Source: Gnetum montanum | Taxonomy: Eukaryota; Streptophyta; Gnetopsida; Gnetales; Gnetaceae | DNA length: 64,000 nt | Reading direction: 5' to 3' | NCBI GenBank assembly: GCA_015680685.1 | Contig: MNCI01004338.1 | Coordinates: 10,316 to 74,315, forward strand | Part shown: positions 11,649-24,355 of the stretch, piece by piece | How positions within the stretch are numbered: position 1 is the first letter of the stretch | How the letters are laid out: every line of letters starts with the position of its first letter | Notes under the pieces: model-generated | The model's input: the letters and a program-made list of their open reading frames with translations, nothing else | What the model was told of the DNA's origin: nothing | Databases searched by the model: none | Program-made: the position numbers and the translations under genes

Positions 11649-14569
11649 GTTTGATCATAATTGTGGTTGTGCTTTGGCTTTTGGCTGGTTTTCTTTGTTT
11701 GATAAAAATATATTTGTCCCAATGGCACATGGCTTTGTATGTAGTCCAGGTTCTGGGCACATTATTAGATTTCCATGAGAATGCTTAATGTTTGTGTTGA
11801 CTTTGGTTCAACCCACGTAATAATTTGATAAATGTTTACGGAAGTAATGTCATTTCCAAATAATTTAAATTAAATTTTATGGGTTGTGTTAACGTGTTGT
11901 TGCAGTACATTATGTAGTTTGAAATCCATTAATTTATTAAATTGTGTTATATGTTTATTGATTTTTTAACTTTATTGTTTATTACTAATTAGATGCCAAT
12001 GGAAAAGTAAAATTTCTATATTTGATTTTCTACTTTAACTAAGCTCTCACAACTTGGTTCCTTCTTCAAGACCCACTTGAAAGATGAATCAGGCTGATTA
12101 TTAAAGTGTTAATCAAATAAAAAAAATTAGAAATTGCAACTATCATGATGAATATAACTGTTCTACCCATTTTAATCCAATTCTTGCACCCATTTATTTA
12201 GATTTTTAGGATCCAATTTATGAAAAGGGTGCGGATTTGCCAATTCCATCCGATTTTTCAGCTGATTAATGTTTGTCACTGTCAGGTGGCGTTACATCTT
12301 GTAGAAGAAAAGTTGGTTGTAACTACTCTCTCTTTCAGCTCTCCATACCTGATCACATTTTTCGTAGTAGTTGCTAGATTATGTTCACTTCGGGTAACAG
12401 GATCGATCAATCAACACACTTTCATTTTGTTTACAGTAGTGACGTCAATTTTAAATAATTTAAATTAAAAGTTATCGGTTATGTTAGCATGAAAAATATA
12501 AATTAATATCACATGCTGGGGCAGAAAAGTGGTGTGTAACAATTACGTTCAACTAAACAATTATCTTTAAACGGAATCGAACTTAACAAAGAGTTAACCG
12601 TTATTGCGAATTACACCTGGAATGCCCGGATCTGACAAAGCCGTAACGATTGTTACGGATAACTGCTGCAAGGCTTCACTTACTTCTGTTTACAAGTACC
12701 TGGGATCGGCTTATTCTGGTTGATTTTGGGTGAGAGGTCAAGTAATAATCATAGATGTTAAATAATACTCTAAAAGATAGGTTATTCGTAATGCTAAATA
12801 ATATTCTTTTCATAACGTTAAACGGAGAGGTTATTAGTAATGCTAAATAATATTTCATACATACCATTCCAAGGAGAGCCTAAATGTAATGCTAAATAAT
12901 ATTTCATCCACAATCCAAGCATATTTGCTCCCACCAGGCAATCTATGGCTTCTATATTTATGGAAACAAAAATCCATGAAAATGCAAATATTTTATAGCA
13001 TAAGATCTAGTACCAAACTTGGAATTAGTTAATTCAATACACAAGGAATAAAATTCAGAACTCTAACATTGGAATATGTATGGAAATTAAAATCTATGAA
13101 AATTCAAAATATTTTGTAGCACAAAATTTAGTAACAAACTTGGAATTAGTTATCCTTCTCATCATGCAATCATAGTAATCTGACCAAAATTGTTATAGAA
13201 TACATAGAATTTAGTAAAATGACAACTTGGATAATTTTTAATACAATAGATAAACTAAACTCAAACTTCATTTTTGCAAGATTCTCTTGGCCAAATTATA
13301 GGTATATTAAATATATGACTAAGCTAGTTTAAGGTCAAATTTCTCTCTTCCACCTAAAAGTGCCCATCTACATTGTTCATTTAAGATTGTCAAATTCAAA
13401 CTATAGTTATAAAACCTAAGCATAGTTTATTTTAAGTCTACGCTTGAAAAATCTACATCTCTAAGTTCATCAACTTTAAAAGATTTGTATCTTTTAAAAA
13501 GGAAAAAACCTTAAAGATTCATTCTTTAGAGAATTGAACACAACCTAAATTTTAAATCCACATGTCTACCACTAGTTTTTATTACAAGATCATTTCATTT
13601 ATAGATAATTATAATGGCCTCAACATTACCTCAACAATGGTGGAATCACAAAAAGTTGACAAAATAAAATCATTAAAAAATCAAAAAACTTAACAAAATC
13701 AATAAAATGTCTAAAAAGTTAACAAAATCAATAAAAATGTTCAAAGAGATCTAACTGAATTTAATCAACTCATGTTCTAAAATATTTTTGACCTTTATAT
13801 GTGTATAGTCTAAACTTTTCTATACATAGTTAACCTGAATATGGTCATGTTGTGTCCTTATTGATGATATTTTGTGGAAAATTTTTTAGCATGGTTTTGT
13901 TAGCATGTTAATGATGATTTTTGGGATGATGGGTTGTGTGGATGTCTCCATATTTTATAACGTATGTTTTGTATAGTAATGATGTTTAGGTATTTTGTTT
14001 ATACTTTCAATTTCATATGTGTGCCAACCCTATTGGACTCATAATTAGGTACCATGGTTCTAAGAAAGTAGCACATAGGGGCAATGATTCATTAGGTATG
14101 ATAGCATATTAGTATTGCAAATGATGATTAGGATTATTTGCCTTGTTTAGTTGGTCTATGTATTTGCTAGAGGCCTTGGTTGTTGGGGTGGCTATTTTGC
14201 TATTGTCGAGAATTGGATTTGTGATGTAGGAATAAGGTTGCTTTTTTACTTTTGAAAAAGTACATCAATTTTTGAAAAAAGCATAGACAATATAGATTTT
14301 ATAAATAACAAAATAAGATAGGTTTATTAAATGATAAAAATGTGTTTTCTTGGTAGCAGTATAAGTGGGTTTTGAAATAACAAGTTTCACATTAAACTAG
14401 AATTTTTTCACAAATTGGGGTTTTTACTAGTCTTTCTCGTTCGTGAGCTTTCAAGAAGTAGAGTAGGAGGTTTGCTAGTGCTAAGCCTAGAGCAATAGAT
14501 TTTTTCTTTCATTGTGGAGTATTTTTCTTGGTGTTGTGATGTTTCCTTTGGATCTTAGTGGTGTTGATT
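11649..14569. other. AT-rich intergenic DNA after the DUF247 gene
   Basis: No gene is recognised. It holds a small tandem array at 12745-12905, with GCTAAATAATA or GTTAAATAATA at 12757, 12793, 12842 and 12891. It also holds a diverged direct repeat of about 78 bp (12955-13032 and 13075-13153), sharing CAAACTTGGAATTAGTTA. The rest is low-complexity AT-rich sequence. Confidence 0.6.
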
Positions 14570-15213
14570 NNNNNNNNNNNNNNNNNNNNNNNNNNNNNNN
14601 NNNNNNNNNNNNNNNNNNNNNNNNNNNNNNNNNNNNNNNNNNNNNNNNNNNNNNNNNNNNNNNNNNNNNNNNNNNNNNNNNNNNNNNNNNNNNNNNNNNN
14701 NNNNNNNNNNNNNNNNNNNNNNNNNNNNNNNNNNNNNNNNNNNNNNNNNNNNNNNNNNNNNNNNNNNNNNNNNNNNNNNNNNNNNNNNNNNNNNNNNNNN
14801 NNNNNNNNNNNNNNNNNNNNNNNNNNNNNNNNNNNNNNNNNNNNNNNNNNNNNNNNNNNNNNNNNNNNNNNNNNNNNNNNNNNNNNNNNNNNNNNNNNNN
14901 NNNNNNNNNNNNNNNNNNNNNNNNNNNNNNNNNNNNNNNNNNNNNNNNNNNNNNNNNNNNNNNNNNNNNNNNNNNNNNNNNNNNNNNNNNNNNNNNNNNN
15001 NNNNNNNNNNNNNNNNNNNNNNNNNNNNNNNNNNNNNNNNNNNNNNNNNNNNNNNNNNNNNNNNNNNNNNNNNNNNNNNNNNNNNNNNNNNNNNNNNNNN
15101 NNNNNNNNNNNNNNNNNNNNNNNNNNNNNNNNNNNNNNNNNNNNNNNNNNNNNNNNNNNNNNNNNNNNNNNNNNNNNNNNNNNNNNNNNNNNNNNNNNNN
15201 NNNNNNNNNNNNN
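14570..15213. other. Assembly gap (run of N)
   Basis: There are 644 undetermined bases. Open frames running through it are meaningless. Confidence 0.99.
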
Positions 15214-17518
15214 CTCCTTAGTATGAGCGGGTATCATTGATTCAACACCTGCTTGTAAGCTGTAACTGCTGCTAAGATTTATACGGGAAAAAACTATTGT
15301 TTTATAGTAACTGGGTGAGCCGAAACAAGCTTGACATGGTTTATTATATATGTGGATTACGGTAACGTTTCACCAAACAAAAAACACAGCAATTCCCTGA
15401 GATTATTCACGGTTCTTATGCTAACCATGGATGCCATGTCATTCAAGGACACGTAACGTGTCAAAATTGCAAGACTTTCATACTTCTCAAATTGTTTCTA
15501 CATGCCACCATTGGCAACGTTAGAAAGTTGACAATATTGCGTATTGAGTTGGTCCGCATTGTAGGAGTTTCCGTCTGCGCATAACAGTCTTTCAGATCAG
15601 AAGCACAACAAAACTATTCATGCAACTCAGCCTGCCATTAACATCTCAATAACCGCCATGAAAATTGCGCAAGGGATGCAGATAGGGAGCGTTATTGTCA
15701 GGAACTGCTAAATCAGCATTTTTGAATCTCTGACCGATCTCAATCAGCAAATCGGTTACACCTTAGAAACTTGGCTTTATGTTTTATTCCCACAATAAGA
15801 AATTCGCAGAGAGTGGTAACGGTGAATGGACAGATTCCCGGGGCGCGCAATCCGCGCCTTCACTGGTGACACGCTCATCATCAAAGGAATCAACAGATGC
15901 TTTCATGGAGGAAGGCCATTCACAGAATGCCAAAACATGTCTATTTTCCCATCCATGCATGTCCCCTCACACCAACACTCTCCAGATTCTGCACCCCAAC
16001 CAATTCAAGAAACTAAAATTGTTTCTCTGGTTTCTTGCAACACCGTGACTGAAACCAGAACCAGACCGTTGTCCTGCTGCAATTAATCACAGTCTTGGGA
16101 CTTTTCTGGCAGAGTTTGAGGTATGAAATGTTACTACTGCTTCTGCTGCTGGAGCAAGTGATGCCAAAAGCCATTTAGTGAGGAAATAAGACCTTCCCCT
16201 GGATTGGACAGAAGAGTTGGTGGTCGTTGGTAGTTGACGCAGAGGCATGGCTGTGTCGTTTGTTGTTTTTTTTTTGGATTTGTGGGCACCTCTGCTGCTG
16301 ATTATGATTATGATGATAAAGGCACGGTCTGTGGTTTGTAGCGGTGTTCCTTCTCTGCTTCAGTTTTTTCTTTTCCTTTTGTCTTTTTTTTTCACAAAAA
16401 AGGAAATTCATGATGTATTTGTGCTTTCATGCAGTGCTTGCAGGTTGAAATTTCACCACAAGCGCCAGAGAGGGGAAGTCCCAACAATCTTTTACTGAAT
16501 TCATACAAACCTATTTTGGTGGTGCTTTCGGAAGAAGTCCGGTGAGGAGAGGAGCTGTGAATGGATCTGAGAGCCAAAGGGTGCAGACTTGGAGGAGGTG
16601 TACTTCCTAGAAGCATAGGTTGCATAAGAGGCTATCCATCTTGTCAACTAGATTTGAAGCTCTATATTGAGCTAAGTCTTTTGTTTCAACCTTTTCTTTA
16701 TTTGTTATTACAAGAGCTGTGAACTCTTGTCTTTGTTGCATACGGTTTCATATGCAATCAAGAAATTCCATTTTAAATTCAAAGCCTTTATTTGTATTAA
16801 CTACTCTCTTTAAACTTTTATTTTCTGAAATGGACATTTATTTTATTTAAATTTCCTTGTCAATTTTGACAATTATTTCATTTAAATTTCCTTGTCAAAG
16901 TTATTTAAAATTATCAGCATTATTGAATGTGATAATTTTTACTTGTTAAAACACCATGTTGCTATTACCTAAGACTATTCCTGAGTTTCTGTACCCATAC
17001 AAGCTAAGCAATAGTCTCTTAAAACAAGTTTTTCATGAGTGTTGCTATGTGACCAAAATTTATGCATTCTTAGAACTTGACTAGATTGTGTATGAACACT
17101 TGTGATTCATATAGTTGAACATAGAATTACTTTACTACTCATCAATTTAGAGACATTAGTATGCTCCATCTTTAGATCATTCCTTGCCAAATGTTTTTTG
17201 AAATAATATCTCCACATGAAACCCTCAAGATTGACTATCTATTTTAAGAATATATCATAGATGGATAGAGGCACTAAGATGATAATGAGTATTAATGGTA
17301 TGTGTATATATAGATATATATAATTGATGGTTTTTTTATGTTTTTAAATTTAGATTCACATCTTATTTGTATGTCATACACATTTCCAAATCTCCAAATC
17401 TTCAAATATAAAAGATTTGTGATGAGTAGCTATGAAGTATTTTCTATTTACCAAATAATTAAGAAAATATATTTTTAGTTAAAAAGAGGTTGGTAAAAAA
17501 AAAAAAGCTCATGTAGCC
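15214..17518. other. Intergenic DNA between the gap and element F
   Basis: 15214-16100 is less AT-biased and CpG-containing. It has short open stretches (15779-16048 and 15826-16086, plus) with no recognisable domain. The frame 16247-16498 (plus) opens with a very hydrophobic segment but lies over T-runs and is not convincing. Around 17030-17141, GTGATTCATATAGTTGAACATA and ACTACTCATCA resemble the end of the E/F LTR. At about 17418-17450 TGATGAGTAGCTATGAAG resembles the same end inverted. Both are probably worn LTR ends. Confidence 0.45.
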
Positions 17519-18365
17519 TGATGAACCATGATTTGTCAGGCTCCAATATTGGACCTACGATATCATGACCTGACTAACGATATTGTATACGCGATATTGT
17601 GGTTCCTGTGTAAGCCTATAAATACCACATTTGGGCGCACAGGAAAAGGAAGTAAGTTAGAGTTAGAATAGAGTCTTTTTTGTTCATTTTTAGTTCATCT
17701 CAACCCTTTCCCCAATGCATGCCTGTAATGTGATGATTGTAATTGTACAGAACCTTTATTCGAGTGTGATGTACTTGGACATGCACATGACTAGCAATAA
17801 AGATCGAGATTGCTCCATCATTGTAGCATTCACTTAGTTTTAATTGCTTAATTGTTATTGTTATTTATTGTTTTCTTAATTAATGTTTCTTCACCTTCCT
17901 TTACTATCCCTGTTATTAAATGCGGAATGAGTACAACTTAATCACAAGCATTTAAGTGTGACTACTTGGTAACCTAGTAGCGTATCTAGGAGTGCTCAAG
18001 TAATATACACTTGGTAATCCCAGAAGTAGTACACGAGGTCCAAGATGTGTATAGATGATTAAGGACAGATGCTCATCGCACTTAGGCTAGCTTAGATTCT
18101 CTTCTCCCACTCCCTCTGAGCTTAAAACAAAGTTATTTTCCATTGCCTGTAGGAGTAGCACTAGTTTAGGCCCACATCATACACCTCACTCTAGACTAAA
18201 CCATACGTGACAAAGCAAATACTAGTTCAGGTGGGAAGACAACGAACTACAATCAACGTGTAACTATCTAGATACTACAACTAGCCCGTCTGCGGAGTTC
18301 GATCAGATCATGCATTGATGCTCGTATTCGTATGGTTGAGTGTAGGGGTACCTAGCCACTCATCA
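17519..18365 (+). repeat. 5' LTR of element F
   Basis: The LTR is 847 bp, from TGATGAACC to CTCATCA. The U3 start contains several GATAT palindrome-like words (ACGATATCATG, CGCGATATTG). A TATA box TATAAATA is at 17617-17624. Near-identical structure in the 3' copy at 50931 confirms the pair. Confidence 0.92.
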
Positions 18366-18366
18366 T

Positions 18367-18386
18367 TGGCGCCATTGTTGGGGACA
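18367..18386 (+). promoter_or_regulatory. Primer-binding site of element F
   Basis: TGGCGCCATTGTTGGGGACA begins 1 nt after the LTR. This is close to the TGGCGCCGTTGCCGGGGA type known from Athila-like plant Ty3/gypsy elements. Confidence 0.85.
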
Positions 18387-18523
18387 ATGCTAGTTATCTA
18401 GATTCGTTATATCATACAAGATTGCTGTAACAAAGTATTCATGATATATCTTTTAGAAAAGAAATTAATTTCGACTAAGTCACACACAATTCACAACAAT
18501 GTCTCTCTCATAAGACTATAACA

Positions 18524-19127
18524 ATGCAACAACTAGTAAGGCAATTCATTGGAGAACCAATGAATTATATGATGATGAAGATGAAGTTTGGAGTACTCAA
18601 TCCTATGCAGGGGTCTCCTATGTACATAAACGAAGACAACATCATTCCAACTCACAAATTCATAACTTACCTAGTGACGATGAACCCCTGCTGGCCACTA
18701 AGAGCCTAATGCATATACAAGAGGCTGTTCAAATATCCTGCAAGCATCGTAAGGAAAGTTGTCTACCCAGGCTTAACTTAAACAACTTTTCCAAATTTTT
18801 AGGAGGTTATGATTTAGATTTGCAACTTCATTTACAAGCCTTCCATGATACTTGTGTATGGAAAAATATTGATAATGGGTGGCAAAAACTTAAGCTCTTT
18901 TCTACGATAATCGTTGGCCAAGCAAAAGTATGGTACAAGTCCTTAAAACCAAAATCAATCTAACGTTGGTCGACAATGGTAGAACTCTTCAATGAAAGAT
19001 ATCAAACTTATGCAAGAGTGTCAACCTTGAGGAAACAAATCCAAGAGTGGAAACAAGCATAACATAAACCCTTGGACATGGCATTAGAAAGATATTATGC
19101 ATTGATAAACAACTACCTAGGCCATGG
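18524..19127 (+). pseudogene. gag: gag of element F, part 1 (before the B insertion)
   Basis: The frame containing 18709-18963 and continuing past stops to 19127 reads as a plant retrotransposon gag core. It has LNNFSKFLGGYDLDLQLHLQAF, then WQKLKLFSTIIVGQAKVWY, then the SI..W..M...F..RYQ pattern and LRKQIQEWKQA. Gag makes the virus-like particle. The frame contains several stop codons, most one transition from CAG or CGA. The gene is split by element B exactly at the CATGG target site and resumes at 45649. There is an out-of-frame small ORF just upstream (18524-18709). Confidence 0.75.
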
Positions 19128-20805
19128 TGAAACACCCCAAATTTTGGCCTAACACTTCAAAACAAGAACAACTTGGTTTGGGGAACAAAAATTTGGTTAA
19201 GGCATAAACTCACGCTGAGGTCACGCTGGCAGCGTGAGTACAGCGTGAGTCTAGTGTGAGTAACTCAAAACAGCCCCAAAATAGCATCAAAATGGTTTGA
19301 TTTCGAGGGTAAAACTCACCCTCAAGGTCCATTAATGATTTCTTTGAGTTCTGGCCTCTAGAACTTCAGATTTCAACTCCAAAAACGTTCATTTTCATCG
19401 CTCACACCCAAGTCACGCTGGCAACGTGAGTAACTCAAAACAACCCCAAAAATAGCCTCAAAACAGTGTTAAAATGGCCCGATTTCGAGGGTACAAGGCC
19501 CCCTTGAGGTCCACTAATGATTGCTCTAAATCCCAGCCCTTAGAATTCTAATTTCAAGTCAAAAAATACATCGTTTTTAGCACTCACGCTAAGGTCATGC
19601 TGGAGTCACGCCCAGCTCATGCTGGCAGCGTGAGTATAGCGTGAGTTGCCAAAATGACTTGGATCAAGGTAAAAACAGGCTCAGATTCAGCATGCAATTC
19701 GTCCCCAAGGTCAGGCAATAGTTACACTTGAAAGATAGGTCTCAAAGATTAAGATTTGTTGTGAAATGTACCATCCTAGCTCGCTCATGCTAGGGTCACG
19801 CTGAGGTCATGCCCAGCTCACACTAGCAATGTGAGCCCAAATAAAAGCACTCCAGACACACACTAAGGACACGCTAGGACAAGATCAACTCATGCTGGTA
19901 GCCTTGATGAAGTAAAAACATCTCAAACAGCCATAGGACCACTAATGTCAGCACCCTGCAGCAGCTAGTTCATGGATCAGGAAGTTCCAAGCGAGCCAGA
20001 ATCAAGATCTCTTGTTGTACACTATCATTTTATTGTAAATTTGCAAAATTTGTGAGCTTGTCAAGCTCTTACACTTCAAATTGTATGCATGAGTGTAATG
20101 TAAATCAATACAGATTGTAAGATATAGTGTATCTGGTCTAGAACGTAGTCTGCCTACATACGTCCAGTTCACACACAGCTATACATCGAACACCTGTCAC
20201 ACGATCTGTTTTTCTCTCATCTCATAGCCATTGACCTCATTCATGAATCCTACTCTCTAGCCTAGCAAAATGTATAAATACCCTATTCATTGACATAAAT
20301 GGGGTTGGCAATTTGGAGAAAGAAAACCAGCAATCCTGAGCCCAGACGCACGTGATCCCCAGCACCTACAAACACCTCACATTGGAGCTTAACGTCTGAC
20401 TTGCAATCCAGACATGCAACTACGTTTTGACTGGTGCACATCTTGTTAATTAATACAACACAGTTTTATTTTTCCCTTCTGTTATACTTTTCTGGTTCAT
20501 TGTTTGCATTATTCCGTTTTATTGCATGTTTATGCATACATTCTATTTACGTTTACATGCTATATTCACATTTACGCTTCATTGCATTATGCTCTCTGTT
20601 TTACATTTCATGGAGATAACCCTAGCGCAGGCCATAGCATATGCTTGAGGAAGTCCTTGGTTGATTTGCATGCAAACCATCCAAGGCACTCTACCTTCGT
20701 TTTTTCAGCTTGCCCTCACGCGAAGGCAGGGTCAGCTGTATCTCTCCGGAGGTCTTTTGGCATTCGTTTTCCTCCAGCCTTACGCCGACGATTTCAGACA
20801 GTACA
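19128..20805 (+). repeat. 5' LTR of element B
   Basis: The LTR is 1678 bp, from TGAAACACCCC to AGTACA. It is rich in CACGCTGG/CAGCGTGAG words (about 19200-19900), some forming the perfect palindrome core CTCACGCTGGCAGCGTGAG. A TATA box TATAAATA is at 20273-20280. The R/U5 end (about 20620-20805) matches the corresponding parts of A and C. Confidence 0.92.
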
Positions 20806-21344
20806 AAAATTAGCTCTAGAAGGAGGGTTGATCTTGTTTTCCATCTTGATAAAACATTGATTCCGTTACCCTTCACGTGTGGTGCAGATCAGGCGCAGAA
20901 CGCAATTGCTTAAACCATACCAATCTGTTCACAATTGAATAAATCCTTGTAAAACTCTTACGTTGCTGCCAATACAGTAAGTTCTGCAACTGCTACTGAA
21001 AATATTAAGTATAGCATGCACACGTTGTGAAAACCCAACACAGCGTACACATGCTGCAACATCCAACACTGCGAAACTCCAAAACAGCATACGCTACAAA
21101 ACACAACATAGCGTATATATGCTGCTACACATGTCTGGCGTACACACGCTGTGCACGCACATCACGCACACATGCTGCACCACGTTGCGCTTATGCTGCA
21201 CGTACACTATGCTTGCACATGCTACACACAAGCTAGTGTACGCACATTCATGTTGCGCTCACGCTAACATTCACACACAACTTGCTCAAGCTCAGATTGC
21301 ATACGCTGCTTACACACATTCAACTAGTCAAGCCAGTTACACAC
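20806..21344 (+). other. Leader of element B: decayed primer site and repeat-rich 5' UTR
   Basis: TTAGCTCTAGAAGGAGGG at about 20810 is a worn version of the TGGCGCTAGAAGGAGGG primer site of A and C. From about 21010 to 21310 the leader is an irregular array of short words (CATGCTGCAC, ACACGCTG, CAGCGTACAC, AGCGTATATATGCTG). The open frames across it are repeats rather than genes. Confidence 0.7.
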
Positions 21345-23563
21345 ATGGAATCTTCCCAAATCAATGTAGCAGCACTGCTAGTCTCTGACTTTGGGGCCAA
21401 AACCTTGGACCCTGTGACCGCAACTAAACCCATAGTTGCCATTGGAGAGATGAACCCTCAAGGGCCAACTCACCAGTCACTTAGGTTACAGAGCAAGGAC
21501 CCTACTTATATAATTCTCACCTCGGAACAATACAACTTTATCTATGTAAAGATCCAAGCTAACCTGCCCATTGATCACATGGAAATGAAAGAAAAATGAC
21601 ATTATGAACTCATCTATAAGGGAGGCCATGACTTTACTCCTTCAGCATATGATGTCATCCCCCTCTCTAAATCGCATCATGAACACATATCCCAGCTCCT
21701 CATGGCAAGGAATCAAACCTTACAGCAACCCACTGTAGAGCCTCAAAGCGGAGATGAGCAAGATGAATTCGCAGCTTAATCCAAACATGGGGATTCGTGC
21801 CACACTCTTAGTTCCATCCTTTCATGGGAGAAACTATGCCTCTTCATACATCTATAAGCACTCAAGCACATGTTTCTCAACAGGAAGCATTCCCCTCCAT
21901 TCCTGCTCTCTCTACGACCAACACCTAATTCAATGCATCCATCCATGTTATTCCTTCGATCAGCACGTTACCCTCTCTCTCACAAGTACAATCCCAACAA
22001 CTCTCCTCTCAAGCTAATATAGGATCGACCTTCCAATCCTAAATAATTGGGATGTCGTCCATGATACCTGCTTCTACATCCATCCATTACATACCACGAG
22101 TGCAAATCCAAGGAACAACCTTCACTACTTCAACTCAATAGGTTCAGGGTGTTTCCTCACAAGTTGTAACTGGGCAGTGGCCTGCACCTGTCATTCAACA
22201 ACATCAACTTGTTCACTACAGCATACCACCTGTTGCAATCCCATCTACGGATGTCCCTCAAATACAACCATCAACCACCCAGCAGTCATCTTTCCCACAA
22301 ATCACACAACAATCTAACTATTATCGTGCGCAATCTAACCAACCAGTCAGTCCACCTAGTGCCCAAGAATGGGCAGAGGCTAGAAAAATGATGCAAGCAT
22401 TGACCGATGAGGTAAAGCGCCTCAAAATCACAAACACTGAAGAAGTCAAGGTGCTGGATTTTTATCAAGATGATCCAATTAGCTCTTCAGTGCCACCATT
22501 GAATTTACCAAAAGGAATTTTATTGTCGCAATTGACCAAGTATAATGGAGAGGGAGATCCGAATGCTCACCTAGTGACATTCCGATTAGAGTGTCTATTA
22601 CTTCAGACCTGGCCTCATGCAATCCTGCGTGTGTTCACTATGTCCTTAATTGGAAAAACCTTAGACTGGTACCGAGCCTTACCTAGTAACTCCATATCCT
22701 CTCTAGAGGATTTTTTGCATCAATTCGTTACCCATTTTAAGTATAATCTGAAGCCTAAGGCCACACTAGATAGTCTAATCCAAATAAAACAAGCGCCATT
22801 AGAGCCTGTACAAAAGTTCATCCAAAGATGGAGCGCTGCCCTTAATGAACTTCACGAGCCTATCTCGGAAATGTATTTACTTACAATCCTTAAGAGTGCC
22901 ATGAATGATTTCATTAAGTCGAAACTCTATTATATGAACGCTCGTACTTTGAGTTAAGCATTTTTCCAAATCAAAAACATAGAAGAGGCAGCACAGACAA
23001 GTCATGACCCAACTTACCTAACGTTTAAAAGCCAACACATGAGGAAAGATAAAGACAAGTCTAAAACAACAGTCGTAGCAGTGGTAGAGACAATTCAACC
23101 CAACAGTGTAAGGTAGAAAGGGAAACAACCTACTGCCCCCACTAGTCATGAAAGACCTGCTCTTGCACCCACACCTGAATCCTCCTCTACCCAAACTGCT
23201 AACACGGGTCACACTCGTGCCTTCGAATGAAAAGACCCTACCTAGTACACACCCTTACCCATGAAGCCTTCACAACTACTGGACCAACTTCTAAAGGCTG
23301 GGTTGATTCAACATAAGCAAATGTCTCCTGCAGCGTCCCAAAAACATGACCGATACTTTGAGTTGGTTAAAAATCCAATGTTGGCAATAGCTAATGAACC
23401 CCCTATTCCAAGAGGTTTTAGGTTAGATAGATTCTATGAGTATCACCAACGATCCGAGCATGGAACCAATTACTGCTTCACCCTAAAACAAGACATACAA
23501 CGTATGATTGACAGAGGTGAGATAGTCTTTGATGAAGCCAACCTAGTAAGACCTCAAAATTAG
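21345..23563 (+). pseudogene. gag: gag of element B
   Basis: Gag builds the virus-like particle. The ATG at 21345 opens MESSQ, shared with A and C. A conserved segment EQYNFIYVKIQANLPI and GGHDFTPSAYDVIPLS follow, with an in-frame TGA between them. The Retrotrans_gag core is the ORF 22388-22957: YNGEGDPNAHLVTF near residue 55, TLDWYRALP, and PVQKFIQRWSAALNELHEP. The block 23261-23563 has a zinc-knuckle-like pattern (YHQRSEHGTNYCFTLKQDI) typical of Tat-type gag, with the first Cys replaced by Tyr. The frame is broken by several stops (21597, 22957 and others). The same gag, minus strand, is in element C. Confidence 0.85.
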
Positions 23564-23566
23564 TCC

Positions 23567-23878
23567 ATGGGGGTCTACAAAGATCCTCTTAACACCAAAG
23601 AGTCGCCCTATGTGATTAACACCATCCATGTCGGCAATGAACAAGACATCCCATGGAAGCCTTTTGTGATTCATGTGCTTGCTAAAAATGCATCCATGCT
23701 AACACCTCCACAAGCTCCTTTTGCCACACATACATCTCCTACACCACAAAAACCATTCATCATCCGAGTACACCCTACGGTTGCAATAGCAAACCTACCA
23801 TCGCAAACTCGACCCACTCCATTTGTAATCTGGGTGTCGAAACATCCTGATGTGCAACCCCCAACAGTTCCCCCGTGA
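23567..23878 (+). pseudogene. gag-protease linker of element B with PF(V/I)I-V repeats
   Basis: A Pro/Thr-rich linker contains the repeated words KPFVIHVL, KPFIIRVH and TPFVIWVS. The corresponding linker of element C has five such words (TPFVVKVP type). The length and position between the gag knuckle and protease are the same in both. I know no named domain of this kind. It may be a spacer or a short linear interaction motif. Confidence 0.55.
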
Positions 23879-24355
23879 CCCTCGCAAGAATGCCTCGCTG
23901 ATAGACTGACCAGGGAACATCTGACAAAAGAATAGCATGGTCATGAGTTAGGACCACCAAAATCCGCACTGCTGAATGCTACTCCTATTGTTTCAACTAC
24001 TGATGAGCCTAGCACGAGTCACCAGGACAAGAATTTGGGAGTGTCCAGTGTCCCAAATCTAACAGCTACAGTTAATAACGCGAAAATTCTTTCACGAGAG
24101 ATACAAATGTTGGGTCAAATGGACCAAGTCTCAACAGATAAAAACAACCCAAATAGAAAAGACTTGGCAAGTGCCCTGACCTAGGTTACACAAGCCTTAA
24201 AACAAAAAAACACCTCTATAAGCCTATATGACCTAGTAATGACGTCCCTAGTACATCAGGAAGCTCTAGTGCATATGTTGACTTCAATCCCTATTAGTGA
24301 AGACCTTCCTACGAATGAACCCTCTATTTATCTTGTATTATCTCCACATTAAGAA

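Noticed and set aside
14509-15240. Three long open frames of about 220-240 codons
   Set aside because: They run through the N gap and contain almost no real sequence.
16247-16498. Possible small membrane or secreted protein with a hydrophobic start
   Set aside because: Built on T-rich runs, with no homologue recognised and no promoter or splice evidence.
21027-21388. Plus-strand open frames rich in His, Thr, Cys and Ala in the leader of element B
   Set aside because: They are translations of the short-repeat leader before the gag ATG.
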